Source: Candidatus Peribacteraceae bacterium
GTDB taxonomy: Bacteria > Patescibacteriota > Gracilibacteria > Peribacterales > Peribacteraceae
Reading direction: 5' to 3'
DNA: 41,045 nucleotides
Assembly (NCBI GenBank): GCA_028699155.1
Contig: JAQVVD010000011.1
Span: forward strand, 1 to 41,045
Below the pieces are notes generated by a model that saw only the letters and a program-made list of their open reading frames with translations, was not told where the DNA came from and searched no databases. Below, piece by piece: positions 16,675 to 23,447 of the stretch (its first letter is position 1; each line of letters starts with the position of its first letter). A program made the translations under genes and the position numbers.

Positions 16675-17059
16675 AATGGGAGGGGGCAGACGAAAAGAAA
16701 TCGTTCGTCATGCCCTGTACGACGGGCTCACAGGCGCCAGCGGCACGTGATGAGTTGCTTCATGGATGGTCTTTCTAAAGGGTTGAAAACACATGGGAAT
16801 TCTCCACGAATCTCCGTACAGGGAGAAGAACATTGTAGTGCGAGTATACCATTGAATTCTCCGAAGATCGAGTGTGTCTGTTTTGGCTTACATAAGCGTT
16901 CTGACGAATGCGAGCCAAAAAAAAGTCGTTGATTTTCCCCGTGGAATGTGTGGGAGTGTTCTCTCCCGTGAAAGAACGGAGGAAACGGCTTCCTGCTCAC
17001 CTGTACGCAGGAGCATTCTGCTTCAGGAGCACGCCGGCGGTTCCGGAAGATGGAACTGC
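16675..17059. other. 385-bp intergenic region: rny promoter and leader, LTD gene upstream region
   Basis: No gene is supported here. On the minus strand an extended -10 element TGGTATACT (16851-16843) is the best rny promoter candidate. The 160-nt transcribed leader that follows shows no Shine-Dalgarno sequence and no recognised riboswitch. On the plus strand a reading frame open from 16874 runs into the LTD gene, but its first 62 codons read like non-coding sequence. I found no tRNA or repeat. Confidence 0.5.
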
Positions 17060-19321
17060 ATGGTGAGATACCGTGCTATGCGCATCTTTCGGTTCCTCTT
17101 CCTTTTCTTCCTGGTGTGCGTTGCCCTCTACGCCCGGCGCGCATCGGCTGCTGCCGTCATCAGCGAAGTGCTGTGGATGGGCTCGGAGCGCAGCACCGCC
17201 GATGAGTGGGTGGAACTGGCCGGGGTGGGGGAGGCGCAGGACATGAGCGGCTGGACGCTTACTGCGCTCGCAGGCAACGGCGAGGAAGTTGCGATGGTCC
17301 GCTTCGCGGAGGGAACGGTCATTCAGGCGGGCGGCTACATGGTCATCAGCAATTTCGGCGCGCAGGAATCGTGCCTCTTGAACGAGCCCGCAATTGTCAC
17401 GACAGCAATCGCGCTCCCGAATTCCAAACTGCTCCTGCGCCTCTACGACGCGAGCGGCGCGCTCATAGACCAGGCGGATGACGGCGTCGGCGAGCCGTTT
17501 GCAGGCATCAATGCTTCCGGCACCGGCACGCGCGCCAGCATGGAGCGCATTGATCTCACGCTTCCCGGCGACCAGAAGGAGAACTGGGCGCACGCCGTGG
17601 TGAAGCTGGGGTTGGACGAGGAGTGCGCGGTGCTCGGGACGCCGGGGCGGGGGAGAGAAGTTGTAGAGGTGGTAGAAGTACCGGAGGTAGAAGAAGTGGT
17701 AGAAGTACCAGAGGTTGTAGAAGTGGAAGAGGAGAACGCGTCTTCCACCTCTTCCACTTCGTCTGCTGTTTCTGTCTTCATCACAGAGATCCTCGCCAAT
17801 CCTCCCGGCGCAGATGATGCGGAGTGGGTGGAGATTGCGAATCTCGGCGCGGAGAGCGTAGACATCGCAGGCTGGGTGCTCAAATTGGAGAGCGCGGGGA
17901 AAGGGTACAAAATTCCTGAGACACAGGCGGGATCGGGCTTTCTGCTCGCGCCCGGGCAGCATGCCGTCTTTCGGAAGACCGAGAGCGGCATTGCGCTCAA
18001 GAATGCGGGAGATACCGTTCTCCTCCTCCATGGCGATACGGTGATGCACGCACTCTTCTACTTCGAGACCGCGGAGAACGTGAGCTACGGGCTGGACCCT
18101 TACGATCCCAGCCACCCCATGCGGCTCTGCCTGCCGACACCCGGTGCGGCAAACCGGCTCTCCTCCATAGATGTCTCCATCGGTATCCAATCACATACGG
18201 GAAAGAGCATGGAGAAGGGGGTCATATCCGGCGTGGGGAAAGTGAGCGTGAATCCGGAGGCCAGGTCGCCGCACTCGCTCACGGGGATTGCATGCAGGTG
18301 GAATTTCGGCGACGGGGAGACGAGCGACAGCTGCAATCCAGGCGCGCACGTGTACGACCTGCGTGGCGCGTATGGCATCACCATGCAGGCAGTGGATCAG
18401 TGCGGGAGCGTGAGCAGCGATGAGCTGGCGGTGTTTGTGGAGGAGAAGGAATGCAAGGATTGCCAAGAAAACAAGGAAAGCAACGAAGGCGAAGGGGAAA
18501 CAAGTTCCTTGCCTTCTTCGCTTTCCTTGCAATCCTTTTCATCTTCCCATTCCTCCTGCGTTCCCTCCAACTTCTCCGGCATCGCTGTTTCAGAATTCCT
18601 GCCGAACCCCGCGGGTGACGATGCGGCGGGCGAGTGGATCGAGCTCGTCAATCAGGCGGAGCAGGAAGCCGATCTCTGCGGGTGGTCCGTGGACGACGCG
18701 GAGGGCGGGAGCGAGCCGTTTTCTCTGGATGGTCTCACCATTGCGCCCGGCAGATTCCTGCTGCTGCCCAGGGCGCAGACCAAGATCGCGCTCAATAACA
18801 GTGACGATGCCGTGCGGCTGTTCGCGCCGACGGCATCGGGGAGTTCACTCCTGCAAGAAGTGCCCTACGGCAAGGTGAAAGAAGGCGAGTCCTACGCGCT
18901 CACCGGGAGCGGCGCGTACGCGTGGACGGCGGAGCCGACACCGGGGTACGCGAATGTTCTCCTGTTGGGAAACAAGGAAGAATTAAAAAGTACAAAGTCA
19001 AAAACAAGCGTAAAATCAGAGGGAAAAACCGAACAAAAAAATTATACAAGTAGCACGGTGAAATCCACGGGAAAGCAGACTGTTGCTTCCAATTGGCTCA
19101 CAACCCGGTACCGGAATGTGCTGCCGCAGGTGGAGGAGGTAGAGGAGGAGATTCCGGAATCGCACAGGTATCTGGCGCAGGCGATCCTGCCGGGAGCGAA
19201 TACGCCGTTGCCCGTTCTTCCTGATGCACAGAAAGGGGGAGGGGAATTCGTCTTCGTCCTCATCGCAAACGCAGCCGGAGCACTGTTTCTGATTGCGAAG
19301 AAGGGGATTATTGACAAATAG
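17060..19321 (+). CDS. surface protein with three lamin-tail domains (LTD) and a PKD-like domain
   Basis: From the ATG at 17060 (or 17078) the product is about 750 aa. A signal peptide (FRFLFLFFLVCVALYARRASA) is followed by LTD1 (AVISEVLWMGSERSTADEWVELA) and a Val-Glu-Pro repeat linker. LTD2 (FITEILANPPGADDAEWVEIAN) and a PKD-like fold with CRWNFGDGET follow. A low-complexity linker leads to LTD3 (AVSEFLPNPAGDDAAGEWIELVN), a Lys/Ser/Thr-rich tail and one C-terminal transmembrane helix ending KKGIIDK. It should be displayed on the cell surface by its C-terminal anchor; the role (adhesion, DNA or glycan binding) is unknown. The last 72 bp, up to the stop, recur exactly at 23328-23399. Two of the linkers are encoded by palindromic repeats. 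Confidence 0.85.
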   Translation: MVRYRAMRIFRFLFLFFLVCVALYARRASAAAVISEVLWMGSERSTADEWVELAGVGEAQDMSGWTLTALAGNGEEVAMVRFAEGTVIQAGGYMVISNFGAQESCLLNEPAIVTTAIALPNSKLLLRLYDASGALIDQADDGVGEPFAGINASGTGTRASMERIDLTLPGDQKENWAHAVVKLGLDEECAVLGTPGRGREVVEVVEVPEVEEVVEVPEVVEVEEENASSTSSTSSAVSVFITEILANPPGADDAEWVEIANLGAESVDIAGWVLKLESAGKGYKIPETQAGSGFLLAPGQHAVFRKTESGIALKNAGDTVLLLHGDTVMHALFYFETAENVSYGLDPYDPSHPMRLCLPTPGAANRLSSIDVSIGIQSHTGKSMEKGVISGVGKVSVNPEARSPHSLTGIACRWNFGDGETSDSCNPGAHVYDLRGAYGITMQAVDQCGSVSSDELAVFVEEKECKDCQENKESNEGEGETSSLPSSLSLQSFSSSHSSCVPSNFSGIAVSEFLPNPAGDDAAGEWIELVNQAEQEADLCGWSVDDAEGGSEPFSLDGLTIAPGRFLLLPRAQTKIALNNSDDAVRLFAPTASGSSLLQEVPYGKVKEGESYALTGSGAYAWTAEPTPGYANVLLLGNKEELKSTKSKTSVKSEGKTEQKNYTSSTVKSTGKQTVASNWLTTRYRNVLPQVEEVEEEIPESHRYLAQAILPGANTPLPVLPDAQKGGGEFVFVLIANAAGALFLIAKKGIIDK
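17720..17760. repeat. inverted repeat in an LTD-protein linker
   Basis: GAAGTGGAAGAGG (17720-17732) and its reverse complement CCTCTTCCACTTC (17748-17760) flank 15 bp. They encode first the Glu-rich and then the Ser/Thr-rich half of the linker between LTD1 and LTD2. Directly upstream lie degenerate repeats of GTAGAAGTACC. Confidence 0.75.
18455..18537. repeat. long imperfect palindrome in the second LTD linker
   Basis: AAGGATTGC (18455-18463) pairs with GCAATCCTT (18529-18537), and AAGGAAAGC (18473-18481) pairs with GCTTTCCTT (18520-18528), with further partial matches inside. The coding result is a Lys/Glu-rich stretch followed by a Ser/Leu-rich one between the PKD-like and LTD3 domains. 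Confidence 0.75.
19248..19319. repeat. 72-bp direct repeat, copy 1 (3' end of LTD gene)
   Basis: This sequence encodes the C-terminal membrane anchor of the LTD protein and the first base of its stop codon. It is identical to 23328-23399. The identity extends to 76 bp with one mismatch on the left. It includes TTGACA (19311-19316), which has no suitable -10 here. Confidence 0.97.
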
Positions 19322-19381
19322 AAAGATATAGTTCATTTTTATCGTAGGAGGAGTACAATCAATTAAGTTACACTAGTAAGT

Positions 19382-19921
19382 ATGTCCATGGCACCAGATT
19401 TCCTACCTAAAACACATCGGCAAATCTATGATTGCAGTACCGAACTCCCTGCGGGAATTCACCATCTGGGTACACCAGCTGTAGAGATGTGCCAGCAGAT
19501 GCGCCAAACATTCCGAGATCTTTTGTTAAGTGAGGCTACTAATCCGATTCCAGCGATTGATCGTTCGTATCAACTCGCTTTTTTGCTGGGAGAAAATGAT
19601 AGATTGCTAAGTCAGTATGAGAGAGAAGAAGGGCATGCAAGAATCGCAGCTCGCTACGAGGGGGATACCAGCATTCGGCAGGTTGCGGATGCATTATTGC
19701 GGGACAAGCAGGCTTTGAAAGAGAGATTGGAGAGAGAAAAAGAGGAGGAACGCAGGAGGAGAAACCCCCCAGTAGCTACAGTTCCTACGTCTCAGGCACA
19801 TGTGCCAGATCTCCCAAAACTGACACGACCAAATTTCAGAAGAATAGCAAGGAGCCAGCAGATTCTTGGAGCAGCGGGTAAGCACGCGTTTAAACTTTTT
19901 GGCATCTCAGATGGAGAATGA
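19382..19921 (+). CDS. 179-aa protein of unknown function, paralogue of the 255-aa protein at 25074
   Basis: No known domain is recognised. Residues about 35-115 align by eye with the product at 25074-25841: AIDRSYQLAFLLGENDRLLSQYE against ALDDSHRLAVVVGQSAGLLDAYE, with a following charged helix (KERLEREKEEERRRR against QEREEAAQRMREEEK). Both end in a basic C-terminal region (here FRRIARSQQILGAAGKHAFKLFG). The protein looks soluble and mostly helical. The ATG at 19382 follows a -10-like TACACT (19369-19374) by 7 nt, hinting at a leaderless mRNA. It is the only plus-strand gene within the repeat-bounded block. Confidence 0.7.
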   Translation: MSMAPDFLPKTHRQIYDCSTELPAGIHHLGTPAVEMCQQMRQTFRDLLLSEATNPIPAIDRSYQLAFLLGENDRLLSQYEREEGHARIAARYEGDTSIRQVADALLRDKQALKERLEREKEEERRRRNPPVATVPTSQAHVPDLPKLTRPNFRRIARSQQILGAAGKHAFKLFGISDGE

Positions 19922-20003
19922 AGAAAATACGTCGGAATATAGCTACGCAAGATGAATGAGTGCGGCATAGCAAAATAAACTACTTGGGAGTCTGATTGAT
20001 AAG

Positions 20004-20792
20004 CTATTTTCTAATGTCTTGCGGGAGTCCGAGTAGCTGGTTGAGCAGTTGTTGTTTCTGGGCTATCTCGCCTTCAATGAGGCGTTCCTGATCCGTTACT
20101 GCGCTTGGATGGAGTAGGGAGGACAATTCTTTATGGGTATCAATCGCGCATTCTTGCACTGCCAACGTACGTTCCATCATTTCCTGCAGGGGATCACCTA
20201 AGCAGCCAGGCATTTTTCTGATATCAACATTCTGTCCGATATTTTTGCGTATTGCAGCGGAAATAATTTTTACATCAAGTAAGCATCCCACCGTGTATTG
20301 GCGTGCATTCTTTTCCGCTCCATCGGATACAGCAAAGCCATGCCCGGGTAATGGGGTATCAAAATATTCACATGGAGTAACGCTCGGTCGAGTTCTTTGA
20401 AATTGCTCTCGCTCGTCTTCCCATTGGTAATAGCGCAGCTGATGTACATGTGTTCCATGCCGTATGCCACCAAAAAATTTCTTTACCTGGTGTGTAGCTG
20501 AAACAGGCGTTATAACTTCTTTCGCCGCATACATTTGTTGCCTTATTTCCTTCAGACCTGCAATTCCCATTCTAAGCAATTCAATCCTTTTTTCTCTTGG
20601 CGAGCGAATCGCCGTGAGTTGTGTTCTTAATTGCTGCAGACTTTCCATAAGTCTATTTACTGTTAGCACTCGCACCGCATCTATTTCTATATTTCCCTTT
20701 AGCTGCGCCCCCCCTTCCTGCGATTGAGTTAGTAATCTCTCGAGATCCCTAAGTAGCTCTGTATCTGCCGGCGTTTGGGGTTTTTTATCCAT
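20004..20792 (-). CDS. TPADTELLRDL-tag protein 3 of the tandem set (helical, unknown function)
   Basis: About 262 aa, no recognised domain. Residues 3-45 share the N-terminal block of the two upstream genes: KKPQTPADTELLRDL, then GAQLKGNIEIDAVR, matching GAQITGNIEIATVR in the next paralogue. The rest is mostly helical with heptad-like Leu spacing (LMESLQQLRTQL). A short central non-helical part and a C-terminal QKQQLLNQLLGLPQDIRK resemble the LDRLFGLPPSQSK end of the neighbour. ATG 20792 is chosen; an in-frame TTG two codons earlier is possible. It is last in a four-gene minus-strand operon, 15 bp after the previous stop. Codon use is AT-rich. Confidence 0.75.
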   Translation of the reverse strand: MDKKPQTPADTELLRDLERLLTQSQEGGAQLKGNIEIDAVRVLTVNRLMESLQQLRTQLTAIRSPREKRIELLRMGIAGLKEIRQQMYAAKEVITPVSATHQVKKFFGGIRHGTHVHQLRYYQWEDEREQFQRTRPSVTPCEYFDTPLPGHGFAVSDGAEKNARQYTVGCLLDVKIISAAIRKNIGQNVDIRKMPGCLGDPLQEMMERTLAVQECAIDTHKELSSLLHPSAVTDQERLIEGEIAQKQQLLNQLLGLPQDIRK

Positions 20793-20807
20793 AACCAAAA
20801 GAGGAAG

Positions 20808-21428
20808 TCATTTACTTTGAGATGGTGGAAGCCCGAATAGTCGATCCAGTCTTTGCTGGAGTTCGGAAATTTCTCTATCGATTATTGACAGTTCTGCGCT
20901 GCGTGTTTGTTGCTCCATATGCCGCAATGTGTCACGTACGGATTCAAGTCGCGAAAGATAGAATTTTAAACTTCCCTCCCCCCTCTCTATAAAAGCATTT
21001 TTCATTTGCTCTACAGAGCGATTAGATTGTGGCCACGTTTGGGACCCCACACAATTGCCAGGCGCTGGAATCCATTGCATAAAATATCCCGGGACGACTC
21101 TTCCATGTTCATCACAAACTTGTTGTGCTACTACTTTAGCCTCACGGATTGATGCAATTTCCCTTCTAATCTCAGCAACTTTAGTTTCGCACTGCGCGAC
21201 TGCTACCTGATAAGGTTTCAGATCGACGTTTTGTTTTTCGAATATTTGGTTTCTTCTTATTCTCAATTGGTCAATAGCTCTCGAAATTTCTTTTACCGCC
21301 TGCATCCGTACCGTAGCAATCTCAATATTCCCCGTGATCTGCGCACCGCTTTGATGGGACTGCTCTAACAATCCTGAGAGATCCCGCAGTAGCTCTGTGT
21401 CTGCCGGCGTTTTGGGTTTTTCAGGCAT
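20808..21428 (-). CDS. TPADTELLRDL-tag protein 2 of the tandem set (coiled coil, unknown function)
   Basis: 206 aa, no known family. It starts EKPKTPADTELLRDLSGLLEQS and continues GAQITGNIEIATVR, the part shared with tag protein 3. The centre (about 50-110) and the end (about 165-200, QTRSAELSIIDREISELQQRLDRLFGLP) are predicted coiled coils. Between them lies a short region with aromatic and Cys residues (FMQWIPAPGNCVGSQTWPQ) that could be a small loop or binding patch. The ATG is 6 bp after the stop of tag protein 1, so they are co-transcribed. No signal peptide or membrane helix is seen, so it is probably cytoplasmic. Confidence 0.75.
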   Translation of the reverse strand: MPEKPKTPADTELLRDLSGLLEQSHQSGAQITGNIEIATVRMQAVKEISRAIDQLRIRRNQIFEKQNVDLKPYQVAVAQCETKVAEIRREIASIREAKVVAQQVCDEHGRVVPGYFMQWIPAPGNCVGSQTWPQSNRSVEQMKNAFIERGEGSLKFYLSRLESVRDTLRHMEQQTRSAELSIIDREISELQQRLDRLFGLPPSQSK

Positions 21429-21434
21429 GATTAT

Positions 21435-22010
21435 TTAAAAATATTCCGGGACAAGTCCTCTGAGCTTTGTAAGGGTATCACTAATAAGCTTCAGATCGTG
21501 TTCAAGGATTTGAACGATTTCCGCATATATACCGATTCTGATTCCTTCAAAAGAATCATGATATTTTGCATATGTATCAATAAAATACTTATAATTGATG
21601 CGTCCCTGTCTGAGATCGTTAGATATTTCCGTTTCCATGGCTTTTATTGAGTCCACAATAAAAGCAGCTGAAATGCTAGATGGTTCACCTGATGCTCTCG
21701 ATACCAAATGTTCTATAGGTATGATTTGTAATGCCAGTCTTATTAGTTGCTGACGCTGGCTAGAAGCCGCTTGGCATTGTTTTAGATAAGGCTGTACATC
21801 TTCCACATCCATTAATTTTATCTTCTGGAGCATTGCATCCGCAGCTTGGTATTGCGAGTGTAATTGAGGCAGTCTCTGCATATTCAACAATAATGCCATA
21901 TCCTTTTGAGGTGATTGCACGTCTAACTCAGGTGTACTCTGCCCCCCAATTAATTTTGCTAGGTCTCGTAACAGCTCCGTATCTGCCGGTGTTTGTGGTT
22001 TTTTCTCCAT
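21435..22010 (-). CDS. TPADTELLRDL-tag protein 1 of the tandem set (helical, unknown function)
   Basis: 191 aa. The first about 20 residues (EKKPQTPADTELLRDLAKLIGG) match the other two tag proteins, but similarity then fades. The remainder is helical (MQRLPQLHSQYQAADAMLQKIKLM, HDLKLISDTLTKLRGLVPEYF). No catalytic motif, signal peptide or membrane helix is seen. It starts 3 bp after the stop of the TPR protein, so the two are tightly coupled. A short identical N-terminal tag on otherwise different bodies suggests a common docking or targeting signal; this is an inference. Confidence 0.75.
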   Translation of the reverse strand: MEKKPQTPADTELLRDLAKLIGGQSTPELDVQSPQKDMALLLNMQRLPQLHSQYQAADAMLQKIKLMDVEDVQPYLKQCQAASSQRQQLIRLALQIIPIEHLVSRASGEPSSISAAFIVDSIKAMETEISNDLRQGRINYKYFIDTYAKYHDSFEGIRIGIYAEIVQILEHDLKLISDTLTKLRGLVPEYF

Positions 22011-22013
22011 GGA

Positions 22014-23261
22014 TTAAGAGAGATGAGGCAGAAGAACGCAGAGTTCGTTATCCGTCGCAACATGCGCACGGTAGTACGCAGGATTTTTTTGGATCAGCAC
22101 TTTTAAGCATGCGGTAGCTTCCGCGCGTTTGCCTGCGCTGAATGCTACCTTCGCATAGAGGAACCACACTTCCAGATTATTGGGGTCCAGCTTGGTTGCC
22201 CGCCGCATGACACGCTCCGCGTGCGCATGCCGACCCATCTGCCGCAGGTTCTCCGCCAGATTCATTAGTGTATATGATGAAAGTTGAGGGTATTGCTGCA
22301 GCAGGTAATCGGCTTCACTGAACGCCACGGATGCCAGCTGCGTATTGCCGAGCGAACTCTGCACAGTGCCGGTAGAGACGTACACAAGGGGATTAATGTC
22401 ATCCTGCTTTTGCGCTTCCTGCAGGATGGCGAGCGTTCGGTCCAGATCCTGCAGCGAAGTCGCGCGTGCACGCGCGACTTCCGCGCGTTGCCACTGGTAG
22501 CGCGATTCCTTCTGCCGTTCCGTCATGCGTTGTGCTTCCAGTAATTGCTGGAGCAACCCTTGCTGCTGCTGGTGGGCGAGCATCACTTCCGCATGGGTCT
22601 GGAGGAAAGTTGAACGTACGCGATAAATTGCTTGCAGAACGGCCATCCGCGTAATGATTTGTTCATTGGTCATCTCTGTTACGCGTGAACCGATGTCTGT
22701 AAGAAGTGATTGTAGCAACTGTCTTGTGGCAGATGCTTCGTGACTAATTGTCATACTCATTCCGTCTACACGTTCTATTAATTTTCCACTGTTTACTGCC
22801 AGTTTTGATAAATGCTCTATCTGCGTATTACGTTGTTTAAAGGCGACAATAGCAGATGCAGCCGCAATTTCATTCCCTCGATATTGCAGCATGTTTCCTT
22901 GTTGGAGCAGCGGCGTGTGTGCTCCTGCGATTTGTACCATTGAACGTTGCGTGTCTATCACATCATCCAGTCGATCTGCCACTTCTCTCTGTGCTTCCGC
23001 CAGTTCGGATGTATCAAAAATAACTTCTGGTGCGGGCAAATACTCCGGGATTCGCTGTATCTGGGGTGCGGGCACCATTGCCCTGGAGGAAGAATGGAGC
23101 GCGCGTTCCGTCGTTTCCTGATGCCGGTCGAGCGCTTTGTGGATGCCTGCCAAATGCTTGAGCGCCAGGCCTTGGTCCGAGGTGAAAATGTTATAAGGAG
23201 CCCCGCCTACCAGGCTATCCACGAACTTCTGGCCGGATGATCTTTCAGGGGGTGTCGGCAT
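22014..23261 (-). CDS. TPR-containing coiled-coil protein, first gene of the tag-protein operon
   Basis: 415 aa. The N-terminal part (about 1-90) is Pro-rich and polar. A helical and coiled-coil middle follows (about 90-270, LLQQLLEAQRMTERQKESRYQWQRAEV). The last about 130 residues are tetratricopeptide-like helical pairs, clearest in YTLMNLAENLRQMGRHAHAERVMRRATKLDPNNLEVWFLYAKVAFSAGKRAEA. TPRs usually serve as protein-binding scaffolds, so it may bring together the three tag proteins encoded directly downstream; that is inferred from the operon. The gene has its own promoter (TTGACA at 23301-23296, minus) close to the ATG. The 3' half of the gene is visibly more GC-rich than the 5' half, hinting at mosaic origin. 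Confidence 0.78.
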   Translation of the reverse strand: MPTPPERSSGQKFVDSLVGGAPYNIFTSDQGLALKHLAGIHKALDRHQETTERALHSSSRAMVPAPQIQRIPEYLPAPEVIFDTSELAEAQREVADRLDDVIDTQRSMVQIAGAHTPLLQQGNMLQYRGNEIAAASAIVAFKQRNTQIEHLSKLAVNSGKLIERVDGMSMTISHEASATRQLLQSLLTDIGSRVTEMTNEQIITRMAVLQAIYRVRSTFLQTHAEVMLAHQQQQGLLQQLLEAQRMTERQKESRYQWQRAEVARARATSLQDLDRTLAILQEAQKQDDINPLVYVSTGTVQSSLGNTQLASVAFSEADYLLQQYPQLSSYTLMNLAENLRQMGRHAHAERVMRRATKLDPNNLEVWFLYAKVAFSAGKRAEATACLKVLIQKNPAYYRAHVATDNELCVLLPHLS

Positions 23262-23271
23262 GAATAATTGG

Positions 23272-23301
23272 TATTAATTCATATTTAGTGACTAATGTCA
23301 A
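23272..23301 (-). promoter_or_regulatory. promoter of the TPR/tag-protein operon
   Basis: On the minus strand TTGACA (23301-23296) is followed after 17-18 nt by ATTAAT/TTAATA (23278-23272). The ATG at 23261 is only about 10 nt further, so the operon mRNA is probably leaderless. It lies 26 bp inside the repeat-bounded block, pointing inward. Confidence 0.55.
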
Positions 23302-23327
23302 ATAGCAATTGTTTATCAGAGCAGAAC

Positions 23328-23399
23328 TCGTCTTCGTCCTCATCGCAAACGCAGCCGGAGCACTGTTTCTGATTGCGAAGAAGGGGATTATTGACAAAT
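23328..23399. repeat. 72-bp direct repeat, copy 2 (displaced 3' end of LTD gene)
   Basis: An exact copy of 19248-19319, here not attached to an LTD gene. In frame it would read ...AELVFVLIANAAGALFLIAKK..., with a stop codon only about eight codons upstream of the repeat. The TTGACA at its right end (23391-23396) is the -35 of the promoter for the 458-aa gene, so this junction looks like the original downstream context of the LTD gene. Confidence 0.97.
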
Positions 23400-23418
23400 T
23401 ATTATAAATATGTAGAAT
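23391..23418 (+). promoter_or_regulatory. promoter of the 458-aa gene, -35 embedded in the direct repeat
   Basis: TTGACA (23391-23396), 16 nt, TAGAAT (23413-23418), in an AT-rich stretch. The -35 is made from the last codons of the LTD gene remnant. The leader to ATG 23448 is about 23 nt and lacks a Shine-Dalgarno sequence. Confidence 0.7.
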
Positions 23419-23447
23419 AGAGGCATAGTACTTTCCAATTTCTTGCT

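Larger units (their letters stand above)
19248..23327. mobile_element. 4080-bp segment bounded by 72-bp direct repeats (putative integrated or duplicated block)
   Basis: The block starts with copy 1 of the 72-bp repeat and ends just before copy 2, as expected for integration into the 3' end of the LTD gene with restoration of the reading frame, or for a tandem duplication that was later replaced. It carries a 179-aa protein (plus strand) and four genes on the minus strand. Much of it is more AT-rich than its neighbours: line 20641-20700 is about 37% GC, against well above 55% in many flanking coding stretches. I see no integrase, transposase or tRNA, so the mechanism is open. A misassembly over the repeat is a possible alternative. 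Confidence 0.6.
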
